Source of the DNA: a virus
Reading direction: 5' to 3' (one strand)
Length of the DNA stretch: 33,610 nt
Virus record (IMG/VR): IMGVR_UViG_3300035698_017170
Coordinates: 1-33,610 of that record
Below the pieces are notes generated by a model. It had not been told where the DNA came from. It saw nothing but the letters and a program-made list of their open reading frames with translations, and made no database searches. Of the stretch, positions 23,654 to 31,656 are shown in pieces. Position numbers and translations under genes: made by a program. Position 1 is the stretch's first letter, and every line of letters begins with the position of its first letter.

Positions 23654-24790
23654 CTATGCAGTTTTGAAACCATATACTATACAACGACATGCTGGAGCAT
23701 CTAATCCACCACCATCAACTTGTCTAATACGTAAAGTTCCAAGAGCAGCAATAACAGAGTTAGCATGGTAAAGATTACCACAGTAAGCCTTAGAGTTATC
23801 TACTCCACCTACATTTAATACATCACTAATAGCAGCAGCTGCACCAGTCTGTAGTTGAATGGTATCGCCTGGAGTTCCATTTTCTAAGTTAATAACTTCA
23901 AAACCAGTAATGGTCATTTTATAAGTTAAAACTTTATCAATGTTAGCAGTTGCATTGCCAGTTGTATCAAATACAAGAACTAAAGGAGAACCAGCTGCTA
24001 CACCATCTACTGCATAAGTGTTCAACTCAGAACCACCAACAGCATTAGCTACGATCTTAGCAGAAGTAACAGAATTAGCACCAAGAGCAGCACTATTAAC
24101 AGCACCTGCAAATATCTTAATAGATGTTACAGCAGCAGTTCCTAATGCAGTGGCATTAACAGAACCAGCAGCATAATGTGCAGAGTCTATAGAACCATCT
24201 ACATAATGTTCACTATCAACTGAGTTATCAGCTAACTTAGAACCATCAACAGCATCAGCTCCTAAAGCAGTTGAATCAACAGCACCTGCAGCAAAGTGAG
24301 ATGAATCAATAGAACCAGCAGTCATATGTTCAGAGTCAACTGCATTATCAGCTAACTTATCACCATTAACTGCATCAGCACCCAATGTAGTAGTATCTAC
24401 TGAGCCAGCTGCATAATGCGCTGTATCAATTGAACCATCTACATAGTGTTCTGAATCTACAGAATTATCTGCAAGTTTAGAACCATCAACAGCATCAGCT
24501 GCTAATTTGGCAGTAGTTATAGAACCATCAGGAACAGTAGCACCACTATGAACATAACCAGTAACAGTAACAGTAGCTGCATCAGATGCAGAGTTTACAT
24601 AGACTAACTCTATGCCATCTGAACCTAATACTTCTAAAGTATCATACTGTCTAAGTTGGCCAGTAACACTATTAAAATAACCACTTGCTTGTATTGTTGC
24701 TAAAGAATCACTTAAGTTACCGTATTTCCAAGATCTATTACCTTGGCTACCAGCAGGACCCATATAGGATAAATTACCCGTAAAAGCCAT
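23654..24790 (-). CDS. Head/tail fibre-like protein with decapeptide-repeat stalk (378 aa)
   Basis: Three parts. Residues 1-80 match the N-terminus of the 201-aa paralogue downstream of the capsid gene (MAFxGNL...GPAG...W.Y....D..A...A.GYFN). Residues 81-270 are a strict 10-residue repeat, (V/I)DxxxLAxxS, with a nearly perfect 40-residue super-repeat at 101-220. Residues 270-378 match the paralogue's C-terminus (GDTIQLQTG...R.nQ...APACR.IVYG). The repeat region should form a trimeric rod. It is next to the capsid gene, so probably a capsid-surface fibre. Confidence 0.8.
   Translation of the reverse strand: MAFTGNLSYMGPAGSQGNRSWKYGNLSDSLATIQASGYFNSVTGQLRQYDTLEVLGSDGIELVYVNSASDAATVTVTGYVHSGATVPDGSITTAKLAADAVDGSKLADNSVDSEHYVDGSIDTAHYAAGSVDTTTLGADAVNGDKLADNAVDSEHMTAGSIDSSHFAAGAVDSTALGADAVDGSKLADNSVDSEHYVDGSIDSAHYAAGSVNATALGTAAVTSIKIFAGAVNSAALGANSVTSAKIVANAVGGSELNTYAVDGVAAGSPLVLVFDTTGNATANIDKVLTYKMTITGFEVINLENGTPGDTIQLQTGAAAAISDVLNVGGVDNSKAYCGNLYHANSVIAALGTLRIRQVDGGGLDAPACRCIVYGFKTA
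23981..24550 (-). repeat. Decapeptide-coding repeat (30 bp; 120-bp super-repeat)
   Basis: Nineteen consecutive decapeptides. The 120-bp units at 24490-24371, 24370-24251 and 24250-24131 encode DGSKLADNSVDSEH and its variants, with synonymous changes between copies, so the protein rather than the DNA is conserved. Confidence 0.85.
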
Positions 24791-24827
24791 ATTGTTTCTC
24801 CTTAAAAAATAATGCTTCCATTTTTAA

Positions 24828-25433
24828 TTAACTTAATGCGACACCTTTAACAATAAGTGTGCAAGCTGGCATAGCTCCAGCAGCAGCTATTTGATTTACT
24901 CTTAAATTTGCTCCAGCTAATACAGTCTGTTTAAGAGTAGACAAAGTAACCATTCTTTGTACTGTTCCAGTAACACCAGTCAATGGTATTGCATTAGTAA
25001 TGTTTGCAGCACCAAGGTCAGTCTGAAGCTGGATAGTGTCACCCGCAACACCAGTTCCACTATTAATAACATATACATCTGTTAGGAATAATTTGTGTGT
25101 AACAGTAAACTGTGAAAAAGCACTAGCACCACCAGATAGAGCAAACGCAAATGTTTTACCATTACCAGATGTACCACTATTTAGAACATAACCACCAATC
25201 TCTTTAACAACAACTGGTGATACTTTAGTATTAGAAGCTACAGTTAATGTATCCATACTATCAACAGCTAGAACAACAATTCTGTCATCTTTTTGAAGAG
25301 TGTCAGAGAGAGCATTAAAGTATCCAGCAGCTAGAACCTCAGCCATCGTATCGGCTGCTGCATCATAGTGCCATTCTCTAAACTTAGCAGCGCCAGCTGG
25401 TCCAATTAATTTTAAATTACCTGAAAAGGCCAT
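24828..25433 (-). CDS. Head decoration/fibre protein, short paralogue (201 aa)
   Basis: Starts MAFSGNLKLIGPAGAA with AGGAG upstream; directly after the capsid gene. Same N- and C-terminal domains as the 378-aa protein but without the decapeptide stalk. Beta-rich, Ala/Thr/Gly-rich. Probably a capsid-decorating protein (inference from place beside the capsid gene). Confidence 0.78.
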   Translation of the reverse strand: MAFSGNLKLIGPAGAAKFREWHYDAAADTMAEVLAAGYFNALSDTLQKDDRIVVLAVDSMDTLTVASNTKVSPVVVKEIGGYVLNSGTSGNGKTFAFALSGGASAFSQFTVTHKLFLTDVYVINSGTGVAGDTIQLQTDLGAANITNAIPLTGVTGTVQRMVTLSTLKQTVLAGANLRVNQIAAAGAMPACTLIVKGVALS

Positions 25434-25450
25434 ATCATTTCTCCAAAAGG

Positions 25451-26308
25451 TTATACAGATTCATCACAATCGATTCCAACAATACCAAGACTATCGTAAG
25501 CTTTAGAGCCTATTGAAGCTGCAGTAATGATTTCCATTCTCAAGTTTTGAGGGATAGGCACTACACGTGTTGCAGTTTCTTTTTGATAAGCAAGAAGCAA
25601 AGAAGTATCAGAGAATGCAAAACATGTACGGATATTTCCAACTTTAGGTAGGCCAAGATTAGTAGTACCATCTAGAACATTACCAAATACAATAATATTG
25701 AATCCAGCAAATCTAGCTTTACTCATACCTGGGTTAACTAAAGTTCTTTCATCATTAAAGGAAGTATCAGTGTATTCAATCTGACCAAGCATTGCAGTTT
25801 GTTGGCTCCAATGGATAGCTAAATATAACTCTCCAGTAACATTGTTCTCACCTAAACGTTCACGAGCAGCAATAAGCTTTTCCATGTTCATGTTAGTGCC
25901 ATTATCTGGAACTGTATAAGATACACCAGCACTCATAGCACCAATCATTAAGCTATCTTCAAAACGAGAAACAGCTAATGCATGATCATGTGCAAGCATT
26001 GGTATAGCATCTGGTCTAAAGTTAACAGTTTCATACTCACCTAGAGCAGACTTAAGATACTTAGGTGTGAATGTAAGATTTACATTAGCAACACTAATAT
26101 CCTGAGCAGCTAAATCAGCTTGATAAGATGTCATGTCAACCATGTTCAAAGAACTAGCTCGTGAAATATTTAAGCTACTATCATGAACATTAGTGAAAAC
26201 GCGTGAAGGATGAAGTACGTGACGCAACTTACCCATCGCTTGATAGTCAGTTGAGAAAGATGCATTAAACATCTGGGAATAAATACCAGTAAAATCTGAA
26301 GTTATCAT
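25451..26308 (-). CDS. Major capsid protein
   Basis: 285 aa from the ATG at 26308, which follows AAAGAGG at good spacing; an in-frame extension to 26335 is less likely. Gene order (portal, scaffold, capsid) and content (SLNMVDMTSYQADLAAQDI..., DHALAVSRFEDSLMIGAM, FAGFNIIVFGNV) fit a T7-type HK97-fold capsid, which also is preceded by scaffold. Somewhat shorter than T7 gp10A (345). Confidence 0.88.
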   Translation of the reverse strand: MITSDFTGIYSQMFNASFSTDYQAMGKLRHVLHPSRVFTNVHDSSLNISRASSLNMVDMTSYQADLAAQDISVANVNLTFTPKYLKSALGEYETVNFRPDAIPMLAHDHALAVSRFEDSLMIGAMSAGVSYTVPDNGTNMNMEKLIAARERLGENNVTGELYLAIHWSQQTAMLGQIEYTDTSFNDERTLVNPGMSKARFAGFNIIVFGNVLDGTTNLGLPKVGNIRTCFAFSDTSLLLAYQKETATRVVPIPQNLRMEIITAASIGSKAYDSLGIVGIDCDESV

Positions 26309-26335
26309 ATATGCCTCTTTAATAGAGGTCTTCAC

Positions 26336-26558
26336 GTATAGAGATTTTTGTCCATATCGTAAGACCGGTTAAACTAAAAAATTTCTTTTCTAATTAACTT
26401 GGGATTCTCAACGATATGGCCGCAGGAGCGGGGTCGTATTGGATGCCACCCTCTTGATATGGCCACTAATGTGGGGTCTCAAGGACAAGTAACTATGGTT
26501 AACTACTAAACTTTTAATAGCTAACCATAGTATATTTTAAGATCACCTTAATGTCAAA
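26336..26558 (-). promoter_or_regulatory. Structured intergenic region upstream of the capsid gene
   Basis: No gene. Holds CCATATCGT (26352-26360) paired with ACGATATGG (26411-26419), two copies of GATATGGCC (26413-26421, 26456-26464), a small CCAC-TAAT-GTGG hairpin (26463-26474) and a long imperfect stem (26493-26510 with 26513-26530, outer 9 bp CTATGGTTA/TAACCATAG). Part of it is clearly richer in G+C than its surroundings. Likely a capsid mRNA leader, processing site or promoter; no good sigma70 promoter was found. Confidence 0.5.
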
Positions 26559-27362
26559 CTACGCAGGTTTACCCATATTGTGTAGTTGAAGAGCCATGTC
26601 TTGAACATGCTTTTGAAATGTTGAATCAGTTCTAAACTTGGGATCACCCATGGCTTTAATTAAAGACTCATTACTAACTTCATTATGAGCAGCTGGTTTA
26701 ACACCTCTCCCAGGAGGCTGGCTATGAAAGTTCTTATTCAATGCCCATTCCCATAGCAATACATCATCAGCTGACTTAACATTCTTTCCAAGTCGATCAC
26801 GCATCTCATCAGGCATACCTTGTTTACCAGCCCACTCAGTAATCTTAGTCCAACGCTCTTCAGGGTTCTTACCTAGCTTAGTAAGCTCATCTTGTCTCCA
26901 CTGAATCTCTTTATCATTAGCCTCTTTAGATACAGATTCATTCTGCTCATAAACCATATTAAGAAACATATCATATGTCTCCTGAGGAAGCTTAGCTTCA
27001 CGTGCAATGTCTGAGTATTGCTTTAACATTTTATCTTCAATGTTAAATTTATCAGTATCTACAATATACTCTTCAGGCACTATTACTTCTGGAGCCTCTG
27101 GCTTCTCTGATAACTTTTTACGCAAACCCATATTAGCTTTAATAACATCAGTAACTGTATTAAAGCGACTAGGATCAAATCCTTCAATAGGATCAAACTC
27201 ATACTCTGTTCCATCTCCCCACTTAGCATTTGTAGAGTTGTGTAATCGTTCTTGCTTATCTGCCATCTGTTGTAATGTAGGGCTCTCTATATCATCAGTA
27301 ATAGGGATTGTGCCCTGTGGAGCAGATTCATTATTGCCCATACTAAATAGTTGATCAGTCAT
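26559..27362 (-). CDS. Capsid scaffolding protein
   Basis: 267 aa, acidic and helical, no fold motif. Lies directly before the capsid gene and after the connector. Contains the region LSEKPEAPEVIVPEEY and long charged helices (MLKQYSDIAREAKLPQETY...), as in T7 gp9-like scaffolds. Overlaps the 99-aa gene by 8 bp. Role from order and composition. Confidence 0.8.
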   Translation of the reverse strand: MTDQLFSMGNNESAPQGTIPITDDIESPTLQQMADKQERLHNSTNAKWGDGTEYEFDPIEGFDPSRFNTVTDVIKANMGLRKKLSEKPEAPEVIVPEEYIVDTDKFNIEDKMLKQYSDIAREAKLPQETYDMFLNMVYEQNESVSKEANDKEIQWRQDELTKLGKNPEERWTKITEWAGKQGMPDEMRDRLGKNVKSADDVLLWEWALNKNFHSQPPGRGVKPAAHNEVSNESLIKAMGDPKFRTDSTFQKHVQDMALQLHNMGKPA

Positions 27363-27654
27363 TATCTACCTCTCCAAGTTGTTCTGCTCTTTTAGAATAT
27401 TCTTCGCCACACTTAGCTATTCTATAATATGCATCTGACTTGCCCATATTATATGCAAGAATACCTTCTGATACTTTAGGTTCATTACTAAGAATTCTTT
27501 CATCACGAGGTGCTATAACTAAGTCATGAAAAAGTATTTCCATGAATTTCTTACCTAGATCAGTATCTAAGATTTTAGCTACGGTTCTTCCTGCCTCATC
27601 TTGATGATGCATTAATCTAATCTGATCTATTTGACCAGCATGTATTTCTTCCAT
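27355..27654 (-). CDS. Hypothetical helical protein between portal and scaffold (99 aa)
   Basis: Starts MEEIHAGQIDQIRL; helical, charged, with LAYNMGKSDAYYRIAKCGEEY, which resembles the small proteins found between connector and scaffold in some podoviruses. Eight-base overlap with the scaffold gene. Function unknown. Confidence 0.75.
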   Translation of the reverse strand: MEEIHAGQIDQIRLMHHQDEAGRTVAKILDTDLGKKFMEILFHDLVIAPRDERILSNEPKVSEGILAYNMGKSDAYYRIAKCGEEYSKRAEQLGEVDND

Positions 27655-27666
27655 TGTGCTTCCTTA

Positions 27667-29271
27667 TTATGTTTGTTGTTGTTGTGGCTGAAGCATTTTT
27701 TCCAGCCCTTGATCACCTCCCTGTTGCTGACCAGCATTCTGTTGCTGGGTAATCTCTTGAATAAGCTGGGTAACCTCTTCCTCTGTCTTAACTAACTCAA
27801 GTGGTATATCTAATTTAACTGCCAATAGATGTGGAAGCTTAGCAATATTAGTAGCTCCTATAACTCCAGCTTGGCCTAATAGACCAGATAATGATTGGTA
27901 GAAAAGGTTTATATCTTGTAACTCTTCCTGTCTCTGTATCTTGTCCATTGGTGATATGAACTCAACATCTATGTTCTCACCATCAACCTTAAAATCTACT
28001 GTCTTTCCACTAACTGTAAGCTTTGGAAAGAAGTCATGCTTCTCAAGCAATATGGTAGTTTTCCTAACAATAGGAGAAACCATCTCAGATATCATCCTTA
28101 CAAATGAAGATGCATTGCGCTTAATAGCATCACTCTTTCTAATTCTTATCTCTGTTGCAGACTGCTGCCTAGAGTCTACTGGACCTAATGGATCAGCAAA
28201 CAACATATCTCTTATCTGCTGCTGCATCTTAGTTAGAATTAATTGATCAAACTTAAGATTACCAGTGATATCTAATGGAACAAGTGGTGGAGTTCTAATA
28301 TCTTTTACTGGAAGAATCATGCCAGGCTTCATCTTTAGAGTTCTAGGATTAAGAATAGCTGACCCATCAACCATTAAAGGCTTAGGAACATTATAACCAG
28401 CATGAGTCATCTCAAATTCTGCTATCATATTAGTCATTCTTATCAAAGATAGACCACTACGCACTGGACCTGATCCCCAGGTTTCGCCAATAGCTACATT
28501 AAATCTAAATGGAATCCATAGGGACATATCCCTAGGCTCATAGACCAAGTCAAACTTAGTCTCTGCATGAGTAATAGTATATAGATATCTACTATGTTCA
28601 GGATTGTCTGGATAATATACAGTTCCTTCTACTAACTGAACTGAAGTATTAGGACTCTCAGATAGCAAGTTAGACAACTCCGAGTTAAGTGTTGCCATTG
28701 GCCATATAGATTTAACGTCTCTAATGGGAACACTAAAGCTACGCCATATGTTCTCTATCTTGCCATTGTATTCAGACATGGCAACTTCATGCATTGGTAT
28801 AGCTTCAAAGCTAATAGGTGAATGCTTATTGCTAGGATCACACTTGATCTGCAATAACCCAGTGGATATACCACAATCTTGTAAAGCTAATATAGATTCT
28901 AGATTTAGATTAGATATCCTTAACTTTTGTAAGCAAATCTCACTATACTCTTGTAGCTTCTTCTCCATGATTTGTATTTCATGAGGATTGGTAAAGTTTG
29001 ATCCAGGCGTAAACTTTAACCATTTTTGACCAATAGGCATTAGTAAGCCATGCATGTTGGAAGCAAACTGCTGAAGACTTTCAATAGCTGTAGAGTCCCA
29101 ATGCTGTGTAGACTTATCAGCTATATGAGTATTAGCCATTAACCATCTATTACGAGTAGGCAAGGCTAACCTATATGCCATCTGAAATGTGGCTGCATAG
29201 AAAGCAGCATCTGCAACAGCACTCTTATAACGGTGCATTCTTTCTTCGTAGCTTGAGAACTTACCATCCAT
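27667..29271 (-). CDS. Portal / head-tail connector (T7 gp8-like)
   Basis: 534 aa, the length of T7 gp8 (536). Starts with a helical YEERMHRYKS segment; contains DSTAIESLQQFASNMHGLLMPIGQKWLKF, a hallmark of gp8-like connectors, and PLGPVDSRQQSATEIRIRKSD near 350. The C-terminus is a Gln-rich tail (QQNAGQQQGGDQ). Forms the dodecameric portal where the large terminase docks. Confidence 0.93.
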   Translation of the reverse strand: MDGKFSSYEERMHRYKSAVADAAFYAATFQMAYRLALPTRNRWLMANTHIADKSTQHWDSTAIESLQQFASNMHGLLMPIGQKWLKFTPGSNFTNPHEIQIMEKKLQEYSEICLQKLRISNLNLESILALQDCGISTGLLQIKCDPSNKHSPISFEAIPMHEVAMSEYNGKIENIWRSFSVPIRDVKSIWPMATLNSELSNLLSESPNTSVQLVEGTVYYPDNPEHSRYLYTITHAETKFDLVYEPRDMSLWIPFRFNVAIGETWGSGPVRSGLSLIRMTNMIAEFEMTHAGYNVPKPLMVDGSAILNPRTLKMKPGMILPVKDIRTPPLVPLDITGNLKFDQLILTKMQQQIRDMLFADPLGPVDSRQQSATEIRIRKSDAIKRNASSFVRMISEMVSPIVRKTTILLEKHDFFPKLTVSGKTVDFKVDGENIDVEFISPMDKIQRQEELQDINLFYQSLSGLLGQAGVIGATNIAKLPHLLAVKLDIPLELVKTEEEVTQLIQEITQQQNAGQQQGGDQGLEKMLQPQQQQT

Positions 29272-29275
29272 ATCT

Positions 29276-29551
29276 CTATCCTATAGTGTTACTTCCAGTA
29301 AACAGTCCTGAAACTCCGAAAGGAGCTGCTGATGAGGTTGAACCTCCATCAATTGAGCTTGATCCACCACTTGTAGTAACCCCAGAAGTAGTAGATGACT
29401 GTCCTTGTAAGCGTTGAATAAAGTCTAATTGTCTATCACCAAACTCTTTCTTCTGTTTGTCATACTCTGATTGCTGTTCACTTAATAATTTAGACTGCTG
29501 TCTTTCTAGTTTTTTCTGTCCAAATGTTTCTTCAGGTTGTCCACCCATCAT
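29276..29551 (-). CDS. Small Gln/Ser/Gly-rich protein before the portal (91 aa)
   Basis: ATG behind AAGGAG. Residues 10-55 form a charged coiled coil (KKLERQQSKLLSEQQSEYDKQ), residues 56-91 a Ser/Thr/Gly-rich tail. Similar small proteins occur before the connector gene in other podoviruses (from memory). Function unknown. Confidence 0.72.
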   Translation of the reverse strand: MMGGQPEETFGQKKLERQQSKLLSEQQSEYDKQKKEFGDRQLDFIQRLQGQSSTTSGVTTSGGSSSIDGGSTSSAAPFGVSGLFTGSNTIG

Positions 29552-29559
29552 AGACTCCT

Positions 29560-29964
29560 TTATCTAATAATAGTTACGCTCATATCAGCCCTATATCTTT
29601 CATTAAGTAATCTTTTGTATAGCTGATAGGGAGTCCAACAATGTTTGAAGTGTAATCCCATCGCATACTGTACTACATCAGTACAAGTCATCATCCCAAA
29701 CTTAGCAAAGTAGCTCTTAGTTCTATGTAGTGATACACGCAATACGCGAACATCATCCATCTTGCGTATCATTCCAAAGATTTCTTCATCATATGCTGTA
29801 ACATCTGCATCAAGACCTTGTGGTGATGGATCAATTCTTACCCAAAAACCACTCTTAAGGCTAACTACCTGCACATGACTTATAGATTTGTTTAAGAAAT
29901 TAGATGTCCAATGACTAGATTTGCCAAAGATTACAATGTACTCATGTCTATTGTTTTGTGTCAT
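29560..29964 (-). CDS. Possible permuted papain/NlpC-like protein (134 aa)
   Basis: N-terminal ISHVQVVSLKSGFWVRIDP offers a His on a strand, and the C-terminal TCTDVVQYAMGLHFKHCWTPYQLYKRLL offers a Cys at the start of a helix. His before Cys is the order of circularly permuted papain-like (YiiX/YebB) folds. Similar TPYQLYKxL endings occur in proteins near phage portal genes (from memory). Whether it is an active enzyme is unknown. ATGA overlap with the upstream gene. Confidence 0.7.
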   Translation of the reverse strand: MTQNNRHEYIVIFGKSSHWTSNFLNKSISHVQVVSLKSGFWVRIDPSPQGLDADVTAYDEEIFGMIRKMDDVRVLRVSLHRTKSYFAKFGMMTCTDVVQYAMGLHFKHCWTPYQLYKRLLNERYRADMSVTIIR

Positions 29965-30137
29965 GAAGTATATATTACTATTCTAAAATGGTTAGGATCA
30001 GTATCAAGCAACTTCTCTTTCTCAATACGCTCTTGCTCTTTAATGCTTACATACTCTACTTCCCAACTACTACCTAAAGACTTTGCTAGTGCAATTAGAT
30101 CCTGTGCTTCCTTCAGAATTGACTTACTAATTGTCAT
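29961..30137 (-). CDS. Small helical protein (58 aa)
   Basis: MTISKSILKEAQDLIALAKSLG start, then SIKEQERIEKEKLL: amphipathic and probably coiled coil. Start overlaps the previous stop (TAATG), stop overlaps the next start (ATGA), so it sits in a translationally coupled chain. Function unknown. Confidence 0.7.
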   Translation of the reverse strand: MTISKSILKEAQDLIALAKSLGSSWEVEYVSIKEQERIEKEKLLDTDPNHFRIVIYTS

Positions 30138-30508
30138 TACGCAGCAGAACCATCAGCAGTAGCTACCCAACCAGTTCCATTATAATAGATCTGCTTGTTA
30201 AGAGTTTTATCAAAGTACACTTTACCTTCAGCAAGATTATGAGTAGGTCTTGCACCTGTAGTACCAAACTCGATATGCCCAGTATTAGCTTGAGCAACAG
30301 TACGCCAAGAAACACCATCCCAAGAATACAAACCACCTACCTGTACACCAAATTGAACTGCTGTACTTAAAACCATTAACTTAAAATTACTACCAACTTT
30401 AACTTTATCCTTCCACTTCTCTGGAACAGAAGCTAAATTCTCATAGTATGGCCAAGCACTTACTGAGTTCAGTGTTAGAATATCTTTCTTACTATTATCT
30501 AGAAACAT
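30137..30508 (-). CDS. Small fibre-like structural protein (123 aa)
   Basis: Beta-rich. Contains GLYSWDGVSWRTV and a C-terminal GKVYFDKTLNKQIYYNGTGWV, the pattern by which phage fibres and tail spikes display short W-rich strands. Shares this ending with the 62-aa gene next to it. Likely virion component. Confidence 0.7.
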   Translation of the reverse strand: MFLDNSKKDILTLNSVSAWPYYENLASVPEKWKDKVKVGSNFKLMVLSTAVQFGVQVGGLYSWDGVSWRTVAQANTGHIEFGTTGARPTHNLAEGKVYFDKTLNKQIYYNGTGWVATADGSAA

Positions 30509-30518
30509 TACTTATCTC

Positions 30519-30707
30519 CTATATTGAAGTGACAGCAGCCCAAGCTGTGCCATTGTAAAAATTGATCTTTTTAGTAGTAGAGTTGTATATCAATCTGCCA
30601 GCTACCATTCCAACTAATGCATCACGAGCAACAGTGGTATATGAAACTAGATCTAAACCTAGAACTGGATTAAGTAAATCAGCCTTACTATCTTTTAATG
30701 TAGTCAT
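30519..30707 (-). CDS. Small fibre-like structural protein (62 aa)
   Basis: C-terminal GRLIYNSTTKKINFYNGTAWAAV matches the ending of the 123-aa neighbour and a motif common in tail-fibre proteins. The N-terminal 30 residues are helical. The ATG is close to the small terminase stop. Confidence 0.65.
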   Translation of the reverse strand: MTTLKDSKADLLNPVLGLDLVSYTTVARDALVGMVAGRLIYNSTTKKINFYNGTAWAAVTSI

Positions 30708-30714
30708 TGTAGCC

Positions 30715-31269
30715 TCATCTATTGTTGTTGATCTGTTCTTTTAACTGCTCTATAAGCTCTACCACATCACTTTGATTAGTCATGCACTTAACTGCACGCT
30801 CTACTACATCAACGAACTGCTGCGCCTCTTTAGGAGTTATCTTCTTACACCCTAATGCATCCATAACACAATTAAGCTTATGCTTAGGATCACTTGAATC
30901 ATTGAAGCCAGGTACATGCACATACTCATCAAGCTTACGGTCCTCAGGATCCATAACGAAGCGAGTTAAGAAGCTTGCAATCTTCACATTAAAGTTACAA
31001 TTATCTATGTTATCTATGCATTTCTTAATAAGAAAGTTCTTAGAATCCTGTTTAGCTAGCATGAGAGTGGCGGAAAATGCCTCATGAACACGTGCCCATT
31101 CGTAGACAGTATCACGATGAACATTGAACTCAGAGGCAATCATAGAGATCGTATAACCTAGCTTACCAAGTCTACGAACCTCTTCACCATGGAAGTCTTC
31201 TCTATACTTAGTTGGTGCTCCACTTGACAGTCTAGGCGTTTCTTTACTGCTTAGTTTTTGATCAGTCAT
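30715..31269 (-). CDS. Terminase small subunit
   Basis: 184 aa. Residues 20-70 form a helix-turn-helix (YREDFHGEEVRRLGKLGYTISMIASEFNVHRDTVYEWARVHEAF) typical of small terminases. Then helical oligomerisation segments and a charged C-terminus. Recognises packaging sites and feeds DNA to the large subunit. Its gene opens the structural module, 18 kb from terL. It is headed by the promoter at 31302-31330; no strong Shine-Dalgarno. Confidence 0.78.
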   Translation of the reverse strand: MTDQKLSSKETPRLSSGAPTKYREDFHGEEVRRLGKLGYTISMIASEFNVHRDTVYEWARVHEAFSATLMLAKQDSKNFLIKKCIDNIDNCNFNVKIASFLTRFVMDPEDRKLDEYVHVPGFNDSSDPKHKLNCVMDALGCKKITPKEAQQFVDVVERAVKCMTNQSDVVELIEQLKEQINNNR

Positions 31270-31301
31270 AATCTAAGGATATAGATAGTTGAGATGCATT
31301 A

Positions 31302-31330
31302 ATGTTACGTATTGATTGTACACAAGTCAA
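31302..31330 (-). promoter_or_regulatory. Putative late sigma70 promoter before small terminase
   Basis: On the minus strand TTGACT (31330-31325), 17-bp spacer, TAACAT (31307-31302): good -35, fair -10. About 35 bp before the small terminase start, partly inside the end of the zinc-ribbon gene. Would drive the long structural operon. Confidence 0.55.
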
Positions 31331-31530
31331 GCACTAGACTGATCACTAATTTTACGGTTTACAATTCTCTTAAGACTAACTAGATCACCTTTAATACCAC
31401 ATGTAAAACATTTGTACTTATTCTCTGAAGACTTAGCAAATAATGAAGCCTTACTTGTGCTACAGAATGGACATTGTCCCATGAATAAGTCTTGACCATT
31501 ATCACTTAGGAAGGTGTTTAAATCATTCAT
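31327..31530 (-). CDS. Stand-alone primase-type zinc ribbon (67 aa)
   Basis: GQCPFCSTSKASLFAKSSENKYKCFTCGIKGDLVSL is the CHC2/DnaG-type zinc ribbon (CPFC...CxxCG), with the GD(L/I)xxL helix. In primases it is followed by a TOPRIM domain; here the protein ends soon after, so no catalytic part. May bind DNA or partner with host primase. Weak ribosome site (CAGG). Confidence 0.8.
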   Translation of the reverse strand: MNDLNTFLSDNGQDLFMGQCPFCSTSKASLFAKSSENKYKCFTCGIKGDLVSLKRIVNRKISDQSSA

Positions 31531-31656
31531 ATTTTTACCTGTTTAAATTTTAACCAATAGACAAATTATAGATACCTGGTAGAATTAATGAGTCACCTTT
31601 AATATATATACCATGGATGGTAATAGGCTAGCTATTAGGGGTGACTTAGCAGATGC
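31531..31656 (-). promoter_or_regulatory. Structured leader upstream of the zinc-ribbon gene
   Basis: 126 bp without a gene. Outer stem AGTCACC (31591-31597) with GGTGACT (31640-31646) encloses TACCAT/ATGGTA (31609-31622) and TAATAG/CTATTA (31621-31637): a multi-branch fold is possible. On the minus strand a perfect TATAAT lies at 31570-31565 but with no clear -35. Leader, terminator or promoter; unresolved. Confidence 0.4.

Noticed and set aside
26400-26490. tRNA or tmRNA in the GC-rich intergenic stretch
   Set aside because: A T-arm-like string exists on the minus strand but no acceptor stem, D-arm or anticodon arm can be drawn around it.
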